From Crocodylus rhombifer (Eukaryota; Chordata; Crocodylia; Crocodylidae), in NCBI GenBank assembly GCA_038503035.1, contig JAVSML010000028.1:503464-567463 (forward strand): a stretch of 64,000 nt of DNA, read 5' to 3'. The stretch's first letter is position 1. Every line of letters begins with the position of its first letter. Positions 21,701 through 33,089 of this stretch are shown here, in pieces. The notes under the pieces are model-generated. The model ran no database searches. It had not been told where the DNA came from and was given only the letters and a program-made list of their open reading frames with translations. A program made the position numbers and the translations under genes.

Positions 21701-23897
21701 TCTTAAAGATTCCTTGGCACTTTCCCAAGTAAAAGTCTGTCTGTCCCTTGCTCTCTAGCCAATTTTGGCTTGCCATAATTTCCTGTTTTATTCATCCTTC
21801 AATTTAAACCAAATATAGTACCTTTCTTAGTGTCTCAGAGTTGTATAGGTGGAGTGGGTGTGTATGGGGTTGTTAAACTTGCCTCCTTCAAGGTCTCCAC
21901 TGATCACAAATTTTATTTAAACATCACCTATAGCAAAAACCTGAGGTATCAGTATTTCCTGAGATGCCACTAATAAATGATAAATAAAACTAGTCATACC
22001 AGTCAGCCAGCCTCAGCCAATATAAGGGAGGAGGATGTAGTTAACACTAGTACAAGCATCTCTTGTAAGTAGGTTATGTTCTGCAAAAGCAGAGTTTCCA
22101 AGAAAAATGAAGCAGTATTCTTCAGTTGGGTCATCAATGGAAAAAGGTAAGTTTGTTCTAGAAAAGACCGAATGCTTCATGTGGTCTGTTTCCTAGTACA
22201 TGCCTAGTACAACAAACAATTAAGCACCAACTTAATTTTAATCATGTACCTAGTCTGGAAAGTAGCTAAACTGGTACTTAATAGTAAGTCCATGGATAGT
22301 TGCATTAGTATGTTGGATGAGTCTGACTACTTGCATGCTAATGTTAAACACTTGTGTAATCCCTTTGCTGAATGCCTCACTATTACTCACTTGTGGGAAG
22401 AGAAGTCAGGATCCTTCAGCCGATCTATTTCGCAGGAAACAAGACACGGTTGCTCCTACATTAAGTATGTATTCTCAGCATTGCTTGAATATATGCTTAA
22501 GGCAATATCTGACTTGGACCATACACCAATTATTATAAAAAGAATTTCTTCCTCTAGAAAGAAAAGTGGAAACATGGAAAATAAATCTAAGTAGCTTTGT
22601 AGTTTTTGGCCTTTTATTTTCATTGGCCTGGACTCCTGGAGTCTCATAAACAAGATTTAAGAACCAATCCTTACAGCCTCAATCTTAACTAAAGTCTTGG
22701 CTATGCTTTTTTTTTTATCTAAATGGTTCATTATAACCAATTCAGTTTGTCAAATGTCATTTGGGCCAAGAATGGGAATCAAATGAGGTTGTTTAATGCA
22801 CAGGAGCTGCAGTGTGTGCATCTGTCTTCACAGACAGCTCTAATCCTTCATGGTCCACTGGCTTTACCTTTATGAGTTCTTTTGATTGGTAATTGAGAGA
22901 ATAAATCTTTGAAGAACTTACATAAATGCAAAAAATACATTAGGATTCCAGCAATAAAGTGCCTACTGGTGTATTTTATATGGTGCCTTTCAGTCCTTTG
23001 CCATTTAAATTCATTTTGCTGGACAAAGATGCAGGATTGGTATTCAGTTATAGATTTTTTTTTCTTGCGCACTGTCAACTGCACCCTCTATATATTCTCT
23101 TTTAGTACTAGCATAGTAAATGATCTGTTTTGAGAGTCAGTTTGCTCTAAAGCAATTCACAGTATTAAAGGTGCAGTGCAGAAGAAAGAATTCAGTGCAT
23201 TATAAGTATTTACCCTTAGTGCCTGTATTTAAGTCATACAGATGAGGCACTCTTACTGGTAAATATCGTGTCTCTGCACACTGAAAATAGGATTAGTTAG
23301 TGGTGCATTACAGCTCTCTTGCTAATGATGAAACACATGAAGTGGGCTCTCACTGGGTAATAAGAGGCAGCTCTATACATGCATTCTTGTAAAGCAAGAT
23401 GGCAAGCTGGGAGCACCTGCACCAGCTACCTTCAAAAGTTTAAAGGCTTGCTAAACATTTCCTTTCATTTGTTTCCTTTTGAGCTATATCAGCAGCAGAT
23501 CTAGGGAAGGGGTGGAGAGAAACTAAACAAAAAAGCAAAAGTTGCTGAACAAATGGGAAATAATCACAGTTGTTTTTAAAGATGAATAAATGTATGCACA
23601 GAACCAGGACTCCAGAACTTTGCTTACTTCTAATGCACATCCTTTTAACACAGCCTATTAAAGATAAGCAAATGCAAAGGGTCATAAAGACTTGCCCTGG
23701 GTACATCTGAAGACTTCATTATTACTTTATAATTCCATTGGCTAACCTGTGCCCTTTATGAGCTGACTGCAGTAAGGCACCAAAAAGAAGATTCTCCAGA
23801 AAGAAAATTGTAACTGTTCTTTACAACCCATGGCCCACTTGGAACTTTCATACATTTCTGTGGCAGTTCAGTAAAATGCTAAGAGCTAGGCACTGAG
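21701..23897. other. AT-rich unique sequence with an unplaced 116-codon frame
   Basis: No gene can be supported. A + strand frame at 22244-22594 (116 codons, start at 22244) has fairly ordinary amino-acid composition. I recognise no domain, and it has no clear splice or promoter signals. The remainder is AT-rich, with short low-complexity frames. Confidence 0.4.
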
Positions 23898-24900
23898 GCT
23901 AAGTACAGACATTCAGAAAGTCCCTGACAAAATTGCTCTAAGTTATCGTGCTTACTCAAAGGGGATAAGCTAGAGCAAAAGTCAGCCAAACAGATGCTCG
24001 CTGTTTGGTGAGGGGGCTTGCAGCCTGCCACACTGGCTGCTGGGTGAGCGTCCGCACATCTCCTAGGAGACTGCTAGAGTGGCCCCTCTCCACAGCCCTG
24101 ACCCCTGCCTGCTGGTGGCTGTCAGCAGCAACCGGGGGGAAAAGGGAGAAAAGAGGCTCCCACCACAAGGGCCCTCTTACAGTTTTCTGGCTGGGGACTC
24201 GGGGGACCATGTGGTGTGGCTCTCATCCAATGCCCCAGCCTCTTGACAGCTGCAGCCAGTAGCTGGAGTGTGGCCTGGCCTGGCCAGGGCTGCTGCAGTG
24301 AGAGGGACCCCAGCGCCCTTCCCTTGCAGCAGCCCCATTCAGGCAGTGCCACAGCGCTGCCTGGCCGGGGTGCTGCAGGAACAGACCCTGCATCCCCTCC
24401 CTGCCAGCCAAGCAGAGGTGCTCCAAAGCCTGACTGGGGCGCCTGCCAGGAGAAAGACCCTGGGCTCCTTCCCCCATAGCCTGCTGGGCCATGGGGTCAG
24501 AAGTACCCCTGTCCCCACTCCACCCCCTCTCCCAGGCTGTGTGTGGGCTGGGATCAGAAGCTGCCACTGACTTGGATTAGTGACAGACAGAGGGTGTGGG
24601 GGCTGGCCCAGTGCTTGGCTAAGCAAACAAGCTCTGTTCAAGGCTAGCGCACAGCCCCATGCAACACTGTCTGAGATGGCGGTGATCACACTCTAAGTTA
24701 AACCTCTGTGGGATTTGGCACAGATGATCAATAAAGCTCTCTAACAAAAAGCACTTAGGTTAATATACGTCCATCCAGGGTTAACTTAGAATGAGTTCCA
24801 CCATTTTTAAAGTGCTTTATGTGCCACGATCATCTGTTGTGTTCCAGCTGTAAAGCACTTTCTGCATGCTTAAAGTGGAAGTGAAATGTCTGTACCTAGC
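23898..24900. mobile_element. Non-autonomous DNA transposon with 16-base terminal inverted repeats
   Basis: The left end GCTAAGTACAGACATT and the right end AATGTCTGTACCTAGC match as an inverted repeat at 15 of 16 positions. Subterminal regions are AT-rich with CTCTAAGTTA motifs near both ends (about 23937 and 24691). The interior (about 24000-24600) is GC-rich, and its overlapping open frames on both strands are composition artefacts. No transposase is seen. Confidence 0.68.
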
Positions 24901-25769
24901 ATAAGAGGTGTGGCTGTAATACTTGCAAACCCAGTATTTCCCTCTACAGAAAGGTATGCTAAATGGATCTGTGCTGCTTGCTTAATTACATGCCTTTGCT
25001 TTACAAGAGTAAATGAGAGAAGTTGTAGACACAAAAGGTGTGCATATATTTTTTGCTGGCACATCTGTGCTGTCTGTTTGAAAATCAGTCCCAAAAACAA
25101 TATTCACTGGACCAGAACCTATTTGTAGAATAAATTAAATAGTATGGCTGTTTTTTTTTTAAAGTGCTGACAATATGTTTGGTACTGTATAACACTCAAA
25201 CATCACCCTGCACTGGGAAGCCCATATTCTAAAATTGGCTACCCTTTATTCTGTACAACTCAAACATCCAAGTTCTGTTGTGTTTGACCATTGATTTCAA
25301 TGAAGACAGAATTTCTCCCAAAATGTTCAGGTATGGCATTGAAAGACAGGGATCAAAAAGTTCAGATGCTCCAGGTGTTATTCTGGGCTAAGGCAGTAAT
25401 CAGGAACCCATGGTCCATGCGCCAGATGCAGCTTGCCAAGGGATTTTATCCAGCCTGTGAAGCCAGGAAGTTAGCAGCAATCCGCCAATAGGGGGATTTA
25501 GTACCAGCTGGGCTGCAGGCACATTGGCAGCTATTTGATGGTGGGGGAGGCAGCAGTGGTGGTTGGGTTGCAAGTGGCAGGTGGCTCGCCTTGGACTGTA
25601 CTGTGTTATTTCAGCCCACTGCTCCTGCCAGCCAACCCCTGGTCTAAAGTTCTTAAGTTGCAAAATTTCTAAGTCAGGTCATCATGGGAGGCTGTCTTGT
25701 GAGATTCCAGTATTTGCTGTTGAGATATCTTCTGTTTGGAGGCCGTGACTGTGACTGTAAACCTTTTCA
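24901..25769. other. Unique sequence, possibly containing a decayed hAT end
   Basis: No gene is recognised. Around 25395-25450 CAGGAACCCATGGTCCATGCGCCAGATGCAGC has the tone of a hAT-derived repeat (description of a masked, counted site), but no matching right end or target duplication was found. Confidence 0.3.
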
Positions 25770-25968
25770 TGTTGTAGGTTCAGTTCACTAAGGCAGGAGC
25801 TAGCAGCTTCTGTGCGTGCATGTGTGTGTGCATGCACACACACACGTGCACACACACACACACATTCTCACCAGACTCTCTCTTTCCTGCTCTCTTCAAC
25901 TCCACCTAACTCTTAAAGGCATACAATCCTTTCATCTCCCCTTTCACATGAAGTCACAACCAATTTTA

Positions 25969-25985
<17 letters not shown>
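25770..25985 (-). repeat. 3' LTR remnant of the gypsy-like element
   Basis: It shares with the right LTR, in order, TGTTG...GGTTCAGTTCACT, a block with CCAGACTCTCTCTTTCC and CTTCAACTCC, then TCTTAAAGGCATACAATCCT. A CA/TG microsatellite has expanded inside it. The left edge at 25770 is supported by the match to the other LTR; the right edge is unclear. Confidence 0.65.
25815..25865. repeat. TG/CA microsatellite
   Basis: This is an alternating purine-pyrimidine tract (TGTGTGTGTGCATGCACACACACACG followed by CA repeats), of the type that can adopt Z-DNA. Confidence 0.9.

Positions 25986-26012
<27 letters not shown>
25979..26012. repeat. TA microsatellite
   Basis: A (TA)n run of about 28 bases followed by CACACA, at the inner edge of the left LTR remnant. 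Confidence 0.9.
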
Positions 26013-26013
<1 letters not shown>

Positions 26014-26402
26014 ATAATTTTTTTTAAATAAACTAACAATTTTCGATCAATCTTTGTGGTGCCCTTCACAGTTTTACAGATTTGCGAGGCATCACATTAT
26101 TCTCTGAATGTCTTGATTGGTCTGTGCTGTAGGCTCCTAATAGATGTTAAAAGCTTGATGAGGCTCCTGCAGGATTCTACCAGTCACACTTCCTCTCAAG
26201 CTGCACATGTGGGATTGTGGGATCAAGCATCCAATCCCGTCATGTCACATTGCCAGTGTAGCCCTATCCCAGGTTCCCCCAGCACCAGCTAGGAGCAAGC
26301 TTGGCTCCCTGAACTTCCCCAGCAGGGAGGCCAGGTCACGTGATCAGAGTTCCCAGTCAGAGGAGCACAGGGTGTGCTGGGAACTCCAGTCAGGTGATCC
26401 AG

Positions 26403-26550
26403 GCTCCCTGCCGTGGGAGCATATGGCACAGCCTGCTCCCGTGGCTGGGAGCCCTAGTCAGCTGATTACAGCTCCCAGCCACAGGAGCAGGCTGTGCCAT
26501 ATGCTCCCACGGCAGGGAGCTGTAATCAGCTGACTAGGGCTCCCAGCCAC
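26403..26550. repeat. Two overlapping near-perfect inverted repeats
   Basis: The 50-base arm at 26403-26452 is the reverse complement of 26471-26520 with one mismatch and an 18-base loop. A second pair, 26441-26476 and 26515-26550, is a perfect 36-base inverted repeat that shares sequence with the first. Only one of the two hairpins can form at a time in single-stranded DNA. The unit is built of GGGAGC/GCTCCC and CAGCTGATTACAG blocks and lies within the pol 3' part of the gypsy-like element, so it probably inserted later as a foldback element. Confidence 0.92.
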
Positions 26551-26929
26551 GGGAGCATGTGGTGTGCTCCCGCAGCTGGGACCTCCAGTCAACTGATCAA
26601 CTCCTAGCTTTTGGAGCACATGGCAGTCTTGAAAGGATCCAGTTTACTCCAGGGGCTGGGCGCACTCACTGTCCACGCATTCAGTCAAAGGCCCGATGGG
26701 AACCAACCACAAAGTTATGTGTTTTTGTAATAATTTTGAGGCTTATTACTCACTTTATAATGACATTACTTGATTAAATTTGTGGCCAGGTCCCTACATA
26801 AGGTGTGATTAACCAGTTATTCATGACTTATGAGTGACATCTGTCAGGGATCATCGTCTTAGTGTTGTCTTGCTCAGCCTGTGCTCTAGTTTCCTTCATG
26901 TCCTTCTCCAGTTCAGACAGTTTGTTCTC

Positions 26930-27324
26930 TCCTTTCTAGATATGGTGCAGGTGATCCCTATTCCTCCTTTAGATGTTTCTTTCACTTGTCTCCCACTTCA
27001 TAAGATCCTAAGCAACCTCATGGGCTCCTGCATTGATGTTTTACCATTGTTCATGCATACGCTGTTTTGGGATAGCAAACGTTCCAGTTCTTATGACCTT
27101 TGTCATAATCAGGGATCCTACTTTTCTCTGATTTAAAAAACTCCCCAGTTTTTGGTTAAACAAAAGTAACCCCCAATCCACACTTCCATGACTAAAATGA
27201 CGCAGCACACACACATATATATATATGTATTTATGTATGTATTTGTTTTATATATATACACACACACGCACACATGCACACACACACACACAGATATATA
27301 TGTATGTATGTATGTATTTGTCTC

Positions 27325-27355
<31 letters not shown>

Positions 27356-27725
27356 TTTGTTGTGTGGGGTTTTTTTTGATCAGTGGCTACCAGATTAGGT
27401 AGTCTTTTTCTAAGTTTCCTGTTAAATAAATGCTCAGCTGGTGAAGTCCATGTTTCAAAAAGGATGCCCTATAATTTTGTAATTCCAACTAAGGATCTAG
27501 ATGGGACTCCCCTGCTTTCTTGAGCAGCCTTTTTATTATGTTGACACCATTTCCTACAAGTCCATTAGGCTGTGGATATCTTGGGCTAGAAGTAATGCAT
27601 GTAAACCCATACTCCTTTGCAAAGCACTTGAGCTCCTACCCATCAAATTGTGGTCCACTGTCAGACCTGACCACAACTGGTATGCCATGTTTGTCAAAGA
27701 TAAATGTTATGTATCTTGGAGCTAA
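26930..27725 (-). pseudogene. Gypsy-like pol fragment: integrase
   Basis: Reading leftward from about 27725, the frame shows HGIPVVVRSDSGPQFDG, then FAKEYGFTCITSSPRYPQPNG, which matches the catalytic core of Ty3/gypsy integrases (D,D-35-E family), including the SDSGPQF block. A LLKKAGESHLD segment follows. An in-frame stop interrupts the core and further stops follow. A CA/TA microsatellite (27205-27350) splits it from a probable integrase tail (RRNRDHL near 26960). Integrase joins the DNA copy to the host chromosome; this copy is dead. Confidence 0.72.
27205..27350. repeat. Compound CA/TA/TATG microsatellite
   Basis: (CA)n, (TA)n, GTATGTAT and TTTATATATATA tracts in succession. It interrupts the gypsy-like integrase region. 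Confidence 0.9.
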
Positions 27726-27799
27726 TGGAAACTTTCTGGGCACATGTATTGTAGGAGTATAGAGTTCAGACAACACAGTACTTTATATTCTTAATTCAG

Positions 27800-28265
27800 C
27801 TTCCCAACCCCCTCAAATACATCTTGAAGCTTATCTTCAGATTTACTGTGCTCCTGTACAGTTCTCCAAATAATACTTAGTGCTTGACAGGTCTTTAGCC
27901 CTAATATAGGAACACGTTTTCCTAGCACAACCACAAACTGCGTTTTTTTCATTACCATTTTTTGTCTTTATCTCCAGCTCACATATGCCAGCTGGAGTTG
28001 ACCTCATGTGAAACTGATATCTTTTCAATGTCTCATTCTGTTTTGGAGTGCAGTATTCCCTAAACCTCTTCAGCGCAGTCTCATAATCAGCCCGCTCTGC
28101 TTGTCTCAGTTGCAGGCAGTTATATACATCCCGTACCTCAGCACCTGTTATATTGAGACAAATAGTTACCTTTTGGTCACTTGCCTTCTCAGCAGCTCCG
28201 CTTGCCCTTGTGTATAGGTTGAATTGTTGTCCAACCCTCTTCCAGTCCCTGCTCTGTTTGTTACC
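27800..28265 (-). pseudogene. Gypsy-like gag start (second copy) and protease/RT junction
   Basis: Reading leftward, a gag N-terminal block (LYTRASGAAEKAS, then CLQLRQAERADYETALKRF) recurs after the zinc-knuckle region, so the gag start is present twice in this element. It runs into CELEIKTKNG and then PILGLKTCQALSII. In Ty3/gypsy elements these motifs lie at the end of protease and before reverse transcriptase. Many stops are present. The join from gag directly to protease/RT sequence implies an internal deletion or recombination. Confidence 0.6.
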
Positions 28266-28985
28266 ACAGTGTGTACACTTTTATGCTGCTTTTCCTAAGC
28301 ACTTCTTGGTAGCATGTTACTGCCTTTCCCTTGCACTTTCTGTTTTGTCTCAGTCCTTTTCAGGAATGGTTTATTATTCTATCAACAATTTCAGTATCTG
28401 GCTTTCCTTCCAAAGGCTTCATTATAGTCTGGGTGAACTCAGCTACTTTGGACATGCTGACTGCTTTTTCTAGGTTGTGATCAGGATCCTCCAGAAGTCT
28501 TTTCCTGAGCTCTGATCCCTATTACCATCTGATCTCTAATCATAGAGTCTTTGAGTTCTCCAGAACTGCAAGATTGACTCAGCAGTTTGAGATTCTTTTC
28601 AAGTTCTCCAAAGCAAATTCCTCTCCAAATTCTTCCCTGTTTTTGACCTCATGTGAAACAGATACCTTTTAAATGTCCCATTTTTTTGTGTTTTGTGTTT
28701 GGTTGTTTTGGGGGGGTTTGCTTGTTTGTTTTTTGGGGGGCAGGGGGGGGGAGGGAGGTTGGAGCATAGTATCCCTTAGACTTTCTGTGCACAGTCTCAT
28801 AATCAGCCTGCTCTGCTTGGCTCAGTTGCAGGTGGTTATATACATCCAGCATCTCAGCACCCATTATATTTGAGAATAATAGCTATGTTGGCTTCTCAGC
28901 AGCTCCACTTGCTCTGATCTATAGGTTGAACTGTTGCATGAACCTCTTCCAGTTCCCTGCCGTATGGCTGGAGAGTTTCAGCTCT
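28265..28985 (-). pseudogene. Gypsy-like gag fragment ending in a zinc-knuckle start
   Basis: Reading leftward: GAEMLDVYNHLQLSQAEQAD (28865), a RYLFHMRS block, then LEDPDHNLEKAVSMSKVAEF, typical of the end of the capsid region in Ty3/gypsy gag, and finally KCTHCGNK, the start of a CxxC...H...C zinc knuckle. G/T-rich low-complexity sequence interrupts it near 28680-28755. The frame is broken repeatedly. Gag packages the element RNA; this copy is non-functional. Confidence 0.65.
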
Positions 28986-29071
28986 ACTGGAGTCCATAGT
29001 TGATCCATTTTTTTTTCTTAAAGTACACTCTGTGCAATTCAATCACCAGTTTTCAACCACTCCAAGTACCA

Positions 29072-29290
29072 TGTTGTGCTGTGGGTTCAGTTCACTGAGG
29101 CAGCAGTCACTTTTACAAAGAAGTTTCTTTATTCCTGCCAGCAGTACACACATACACATCCATCCATCAGACTCTTTCTTTCCAGCCTTCTTCAACTCCT
29201 AGTTCTTAAAGACCTACAATCCTCACGAAACTGTCAGCTCTTTCCCTGTCTATCCTTTCCCATAAGCGTCCTTATTGCTTCAAGAGTGTA
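29072..29290 (-). repeat. 5' LTR remnant of the gypsy-like element
   Basis: It matches the left LTR remnant in the same order: TGTTG...GGGTTCAGTTCACTGAGG, a CAGACTCTTTCTTTCCAG block with CTTCAACTCC, then TCTTAAAGACCTACAATCCT. The left edge (29072) adjoins the candidate primer-binding site. The right edge near 29290 is an estimate. Confidence 0.62.
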
Positions 29291-29973
29291 AAGCATCAGA
29301 AAAAAAATAGCACAGGAAGGTCTGAATTCTGTTTTGGCTTATACTGGTGTAACCTTATGTGCAATCCCATGGGTGACTGGTGCCCCCTCTGCAACCAGTC
29401 CTGCCTGTCAGCTGGCGGGGGGGGTCCCCCAAGGGCAATCCTGCAATGGCTGATCACAGCAGCTGCTTCTGGGAGTGGCTGCAGCTGCTTCTAGCACTGG
29501 CCAATAGCTAAAGCTGCTCCCAGAAGCAGCTGAGCGGCTGCAGTGATCGCAGCGATTGGCTGGTGCTTGCAAGGGGGGCACCAGCACTCCCTCCTGTCCC
29601 CCCCCCCACCCGCCCATTGCCTAAGCTACGAGCTCAACCAGTTGGGGGGTGCACCCCCGTTCACCCCCTACATGTTGCCACTGCCAGTGAACTGGAGTAG
29701 GGGCAGAATAGAAGTTTGGAGGAAGGAGAGGAAGCCTGGAGACCCCAGCTACCTGTGCAGCCAGAACGACTGAGGGGGAACAGTAACCAAGTAGGAGCCC
29801 TCAGGATGCAACTTCACCCATAATGAGCTGCATGTGACCTGCAGGCTGCCTGCTGGGCAGCCCTGATACAAGGTATGAATGTGACATAGAGTCCTGTGTG
29901 GGTTCTCTATCCCAGGAAATCTTTACTGAAAATGATATAATTATTAAGAAAAAAAAATCAGTCTGACACCTAA
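29291..29973. other. GC-variable unique sequence
   Basis: No gene is recognised. A small foldback pairs AGCAGCTGCTTCTGGGAG (29458) with CTCCCAGAAGCAGCTGAG (29517). This inverted pair is about 18 bases and may be the core of a decayed MITE. Confidence 0.4.
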
Positions 29974-30218
29974 AGTGGCCATTTGTCCAGTTTTATAGAG
30001 GACAGTCTGGTTTTCTGGTCCTCTGTCCTCTACCAGATAACTTTATGTCCTCTGTTTTTCAGCACTCAGTGGCACCTCACCATTGACACCAACGCAGCCA
30101 TCTGCCCCCACTGCCAACATTACAGCTGCCACCTGTGGGAGGTTGCTGTACCTTCCCAGCCTCAGGAGGCTGGGGGGCACTGTCCTCTATTCTAGAGGTA
30201 CCTTGATGGCCACCCTAC
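29974..30218. mobile_element. MITE with GGTGGCCA-type ends
   Basis: The left end reads AAGTGGCCATTTGTCCAGTT followed by TTATAGAGGACAGTC, and the right end is GATGGCCACCCTAC. From memory this resembles a short DNA repeat common in turtles and other reptiles that starts TAGGGTGACCA and continues TTATAGGGACAGTCC. The interior is non-coding. A target duplication was not evident. Confidence 0.6.
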
Positions 30219-32933
30219 TGACTCCCATGTTACTAAGTGTTAGCTAATGTTTGGGGCTTTCATGTTGACTTCAGGGTGGAAGAGAAATTAGTGATGCTAA
30301 GTACTGGTATGTTTTAAGTGTAACATGCTTTTTTCAGTAGTATAGCTAAGTGGTGGAGGGTACTGGGACAACAGTCCTTTGCACCCACTTGTTGGGGGGC
30401 ATTGCAGAAATAGGAGTCATTGCTAGCTGCCCATTTTGAGCTGCTCTTTCTGCCTCTACTTTATTTTTTTTACATATATGGACACCAATCCTGGAAAGAG
30501 ATTGCAAACCAGCACATAGAGCAAGGCCTTCTTACATAATCTTAGGCTATTATCAGGGCCTAGTTACCTTGAAGCAACATTCTCCAGCAAAGAGCAAACT
30601 CCCCTCTTGTTCACATATGTAAAGATGTTCATATTATATTTTGATCCTTGGCTACAGCACCATGCCTGGTATAGTAATGACTTCAGACTTATTGCCCCAC
30701 TTCGGGTTCGTGCTGGTGACTAATAGATTCAAAGCTCTATGCTGTGTTGTCCTCTTAACATTCCTCTGAGCCATTCAGTCCTCCAAACAAAACTTGCATT
30801 AATGTTTTAACTTTAAATGTAAATGAAAAGTCTCTTGAGGAAATGAAAAATCATAGTTTAAAGCTGTCACATTCTATAATCTTTATGTCAGGTACAAATT
30901 TTCCCTTTTCTTTAGGATCACCAATTTTGTTGTCTTGAAGGTCAGAATGGGTTTATTTGGTTTTTCTAGTTATTTTTGTGTTCTTCATGTTAAAGCAGAT
31001 ACTAGGCTAAAACCTGCATTAGCTGCTGTACAGAATTTTTAAAGCGCTTTTTTCTTCCCTGTCATAGTTGTTATCAGAAATGAATTCATGAGAACCGTTT
31101 CCCTGATGTGCACTTAACCATACTAACAGACACTGCCTGCTAGGTTCAGTAACAACTTCTTCTGTCCCTTAATGATGATTTCTTTTCATTTAACATTTTA
31201 ATGAAAAATAATGTAGGAGTTGAAACTTTAAATTAGTGCAAGAGTACTTTTGTGCTATAATTGGCAGTGAACTTACCAATTAAATATAATGCAAATTAAA
31301 ATTTTATGTATTTTTAATTGTGCCTTAGATAAGTGAAGAATATAGCTTGTCTGCTAAATATACAATAAATTATTTAATTATTGGATTCAGTCCTGAATTT
31401 TAAGGAATTTAATTACCTCTAAGTGGGGGGGGATACTGTATCATTCAAAAAGATCTGGTCAAGATTAGATTATTTGTTATGCATTTTTATCTACTCACAG
31501 AATGATATGTTAAGTGAATAACTAAAATTTTAGATCCATGTTAAAGGAACCATGAAGGAATTATTTGGTACAAAACACCTTACAGTGAGCAATTTCATGA
31601 CAGATATTATAATTCTCACGGAAATTCAGGATACTAACCGGTTGTACACCAACTAAAAATATTTCATTTTTGATGGCTCTATTGTAGCTACAGTAATGAA
31701 ACCAAGATGCTTTATTTTGGGAGTTCCAGTTTTCTCTCTGGAATGCTTACTAATTTTTGATGATTAATACAAAAAGAAATTGAAATTTCATTCATTCCCA
31801 TAGACAAAACGAATATTTTACATCTCTCAAAATGGTAACAGAGTTATGCATTTTTAAAGGAGGGCTGAGGGCTGTGTTTATATGTGCAGGGAAAACTTCA
31901 AAGGAAGTTTTCTGGATGGGGGAGTAGGACATGGCTAAACAGCAAGTAGTATGCTCCCCTCTAACAGTTTTATAAAATGAAGTTATGCAGCACATTCTGA
32001 ATTTACTGTTCCTGAGCTCCAAGCTTTTCTTGATGCTCCAACTTTGGCTGACCTTCTCTTCTTTTAAGATTTTCAGAGGGCAGCTGAAGACTCCTGCCAC
32101 ACAGCCCTGCTGTTTCCATTTACTGCCAGATATTCCTCTAGCGCTTTGGGTCCCACCGTACAGCAGGAGTTCATACCGGGACTAAATTAGGAACTCTGGG
32201 TTATAGGAAAAATCCAAAACAGAATTAGCAATTTGTGCAAAACTGTCTGGAAAGGAAAAGAGACCATGACAGGTGTGGACAACCACTCTCTACATTTATA
32301 AATTAAGAAATGACTGCATTTCGATTAGAGCGATCTGCAGCAATTATACAATTATTGTATAAGTTATACAATTTATACTAAAGCAGAATTTATGCAATTA
32401 TTATAAAAGAATTATGTCAAGAAACATTTTGGGGGGCAGAGTTTTGTTCAGTTTAGAACAATGAATATAACCTTACATTGGGGAAGAGAAGTGCTCACTT
32501 ATGTACAAGTGGCAATTTCTTTCCTGCCACCTAGTGATGATCCACAAGATGGAGTGATCACGGTCAGTAAGTCTGACTACAAAATAGCCAGGAAATTAGG
32601 GCACCCTTCTAGGGTAAAATCATGACCCCACTGAAGCTGACAGATGTTTTTCTGTTGACTTCTGTGGAACTAGTTTCACACATTTTTTTTCTGAGGATGC
32701 TGCTTGACAAGAAATATGTTTTACATTCCCTCAGGTCAACTGAAATCAGCAAATACATGTGTAAACAGGCCCTGACAAATTTGCACTTAAGTTGAATAAA
32801 AGAATGGTGTGAAATCATGAAGGAAATCAAGCAAAATGTTAGTTTCAATTAAATGAAAAAGTGCATGTTCTGGGAAACTGGTCATAGCAGAAATGTGTAT
32901 AAACAGTAAGGATTCACTAGCAAAGCACTAAAG
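30219..32933. other. AT-rich unique sequence with a candidate conserved non-coding segment
   Basis: No gene or clear element was recognised. The part at about 31180-31400 is very AT-rich without simple repeats and contains an octamer (ATGCAAAT at about 31290) and several TAAT/ATTA cores. It resembles a conserved regulatory block in texture only. Confidence 0.35.
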
Positions 32934-33085
32934 CAAGGGTGGTCAACCTCTAGCTCATGAGCCAAATCCAGCTGCAGAGCTATAGCATCTGTCCTGCAGG
33001 GCTCCTCCATAGATTGCGAACTTGGCAACAGGGAATGGTGGAAGCTCCATGCAGCTGGATAGTCTCCCTGGGGCCATGGCGTACA
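32934..33085. mobile_element. hAT-like left-end fragment
   Basis: CAAGGGTGGTCAACCTCTAGCTC resembles the hAT-type end seen at 13968. The following ATGAGCCAAATCCAGCTGCAG is typical of such repeats. No right end or 8-bp duplication was found; the foldback at 33090 lies directly next to it and may have inserted into it. Confidence 0.4.
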
Positions 33086-33089
33086 CAGC

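Larger units (their letters stand above)
25770..29290 (-). mobile_element. Degraded Ty3/gypsy-like LTR retrotransposon
   Basis: Two related sequences at 25770 and 29072 (TGTTGTAGGTTCAGTTCACT and TGTTGTGCTGTGGGTTCAGT) look like the two LTRs of one element read leftward. Between them, in minus-strand order, lie gag, a repeated gag start, the protease/RT junction and integrase, which is the gag-pol order of Ty3/gypsy elements. Nearly all of reverse transcriptase and RNase H is missing, and every frame is broken. Next to the right LTR the minus strand reads TGGTACTTGGAGTGG, in the position of a primer-binding site. A palindromic repeat and microsatellites sit inside the pol 3' part. No env is seen. 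Confidence 0.72.

Noticed and set aside
22244..22594. 116-codon + strand open frame
   Set aside because: Ordinary composition but no known domain and no splice context; cannot be supported as a gene.
24005..24689. Multiple overlapping frames on both strands
   Set aside because: They lie in the GC-rich core of the 23898-24900 transposon and resemble no protein.
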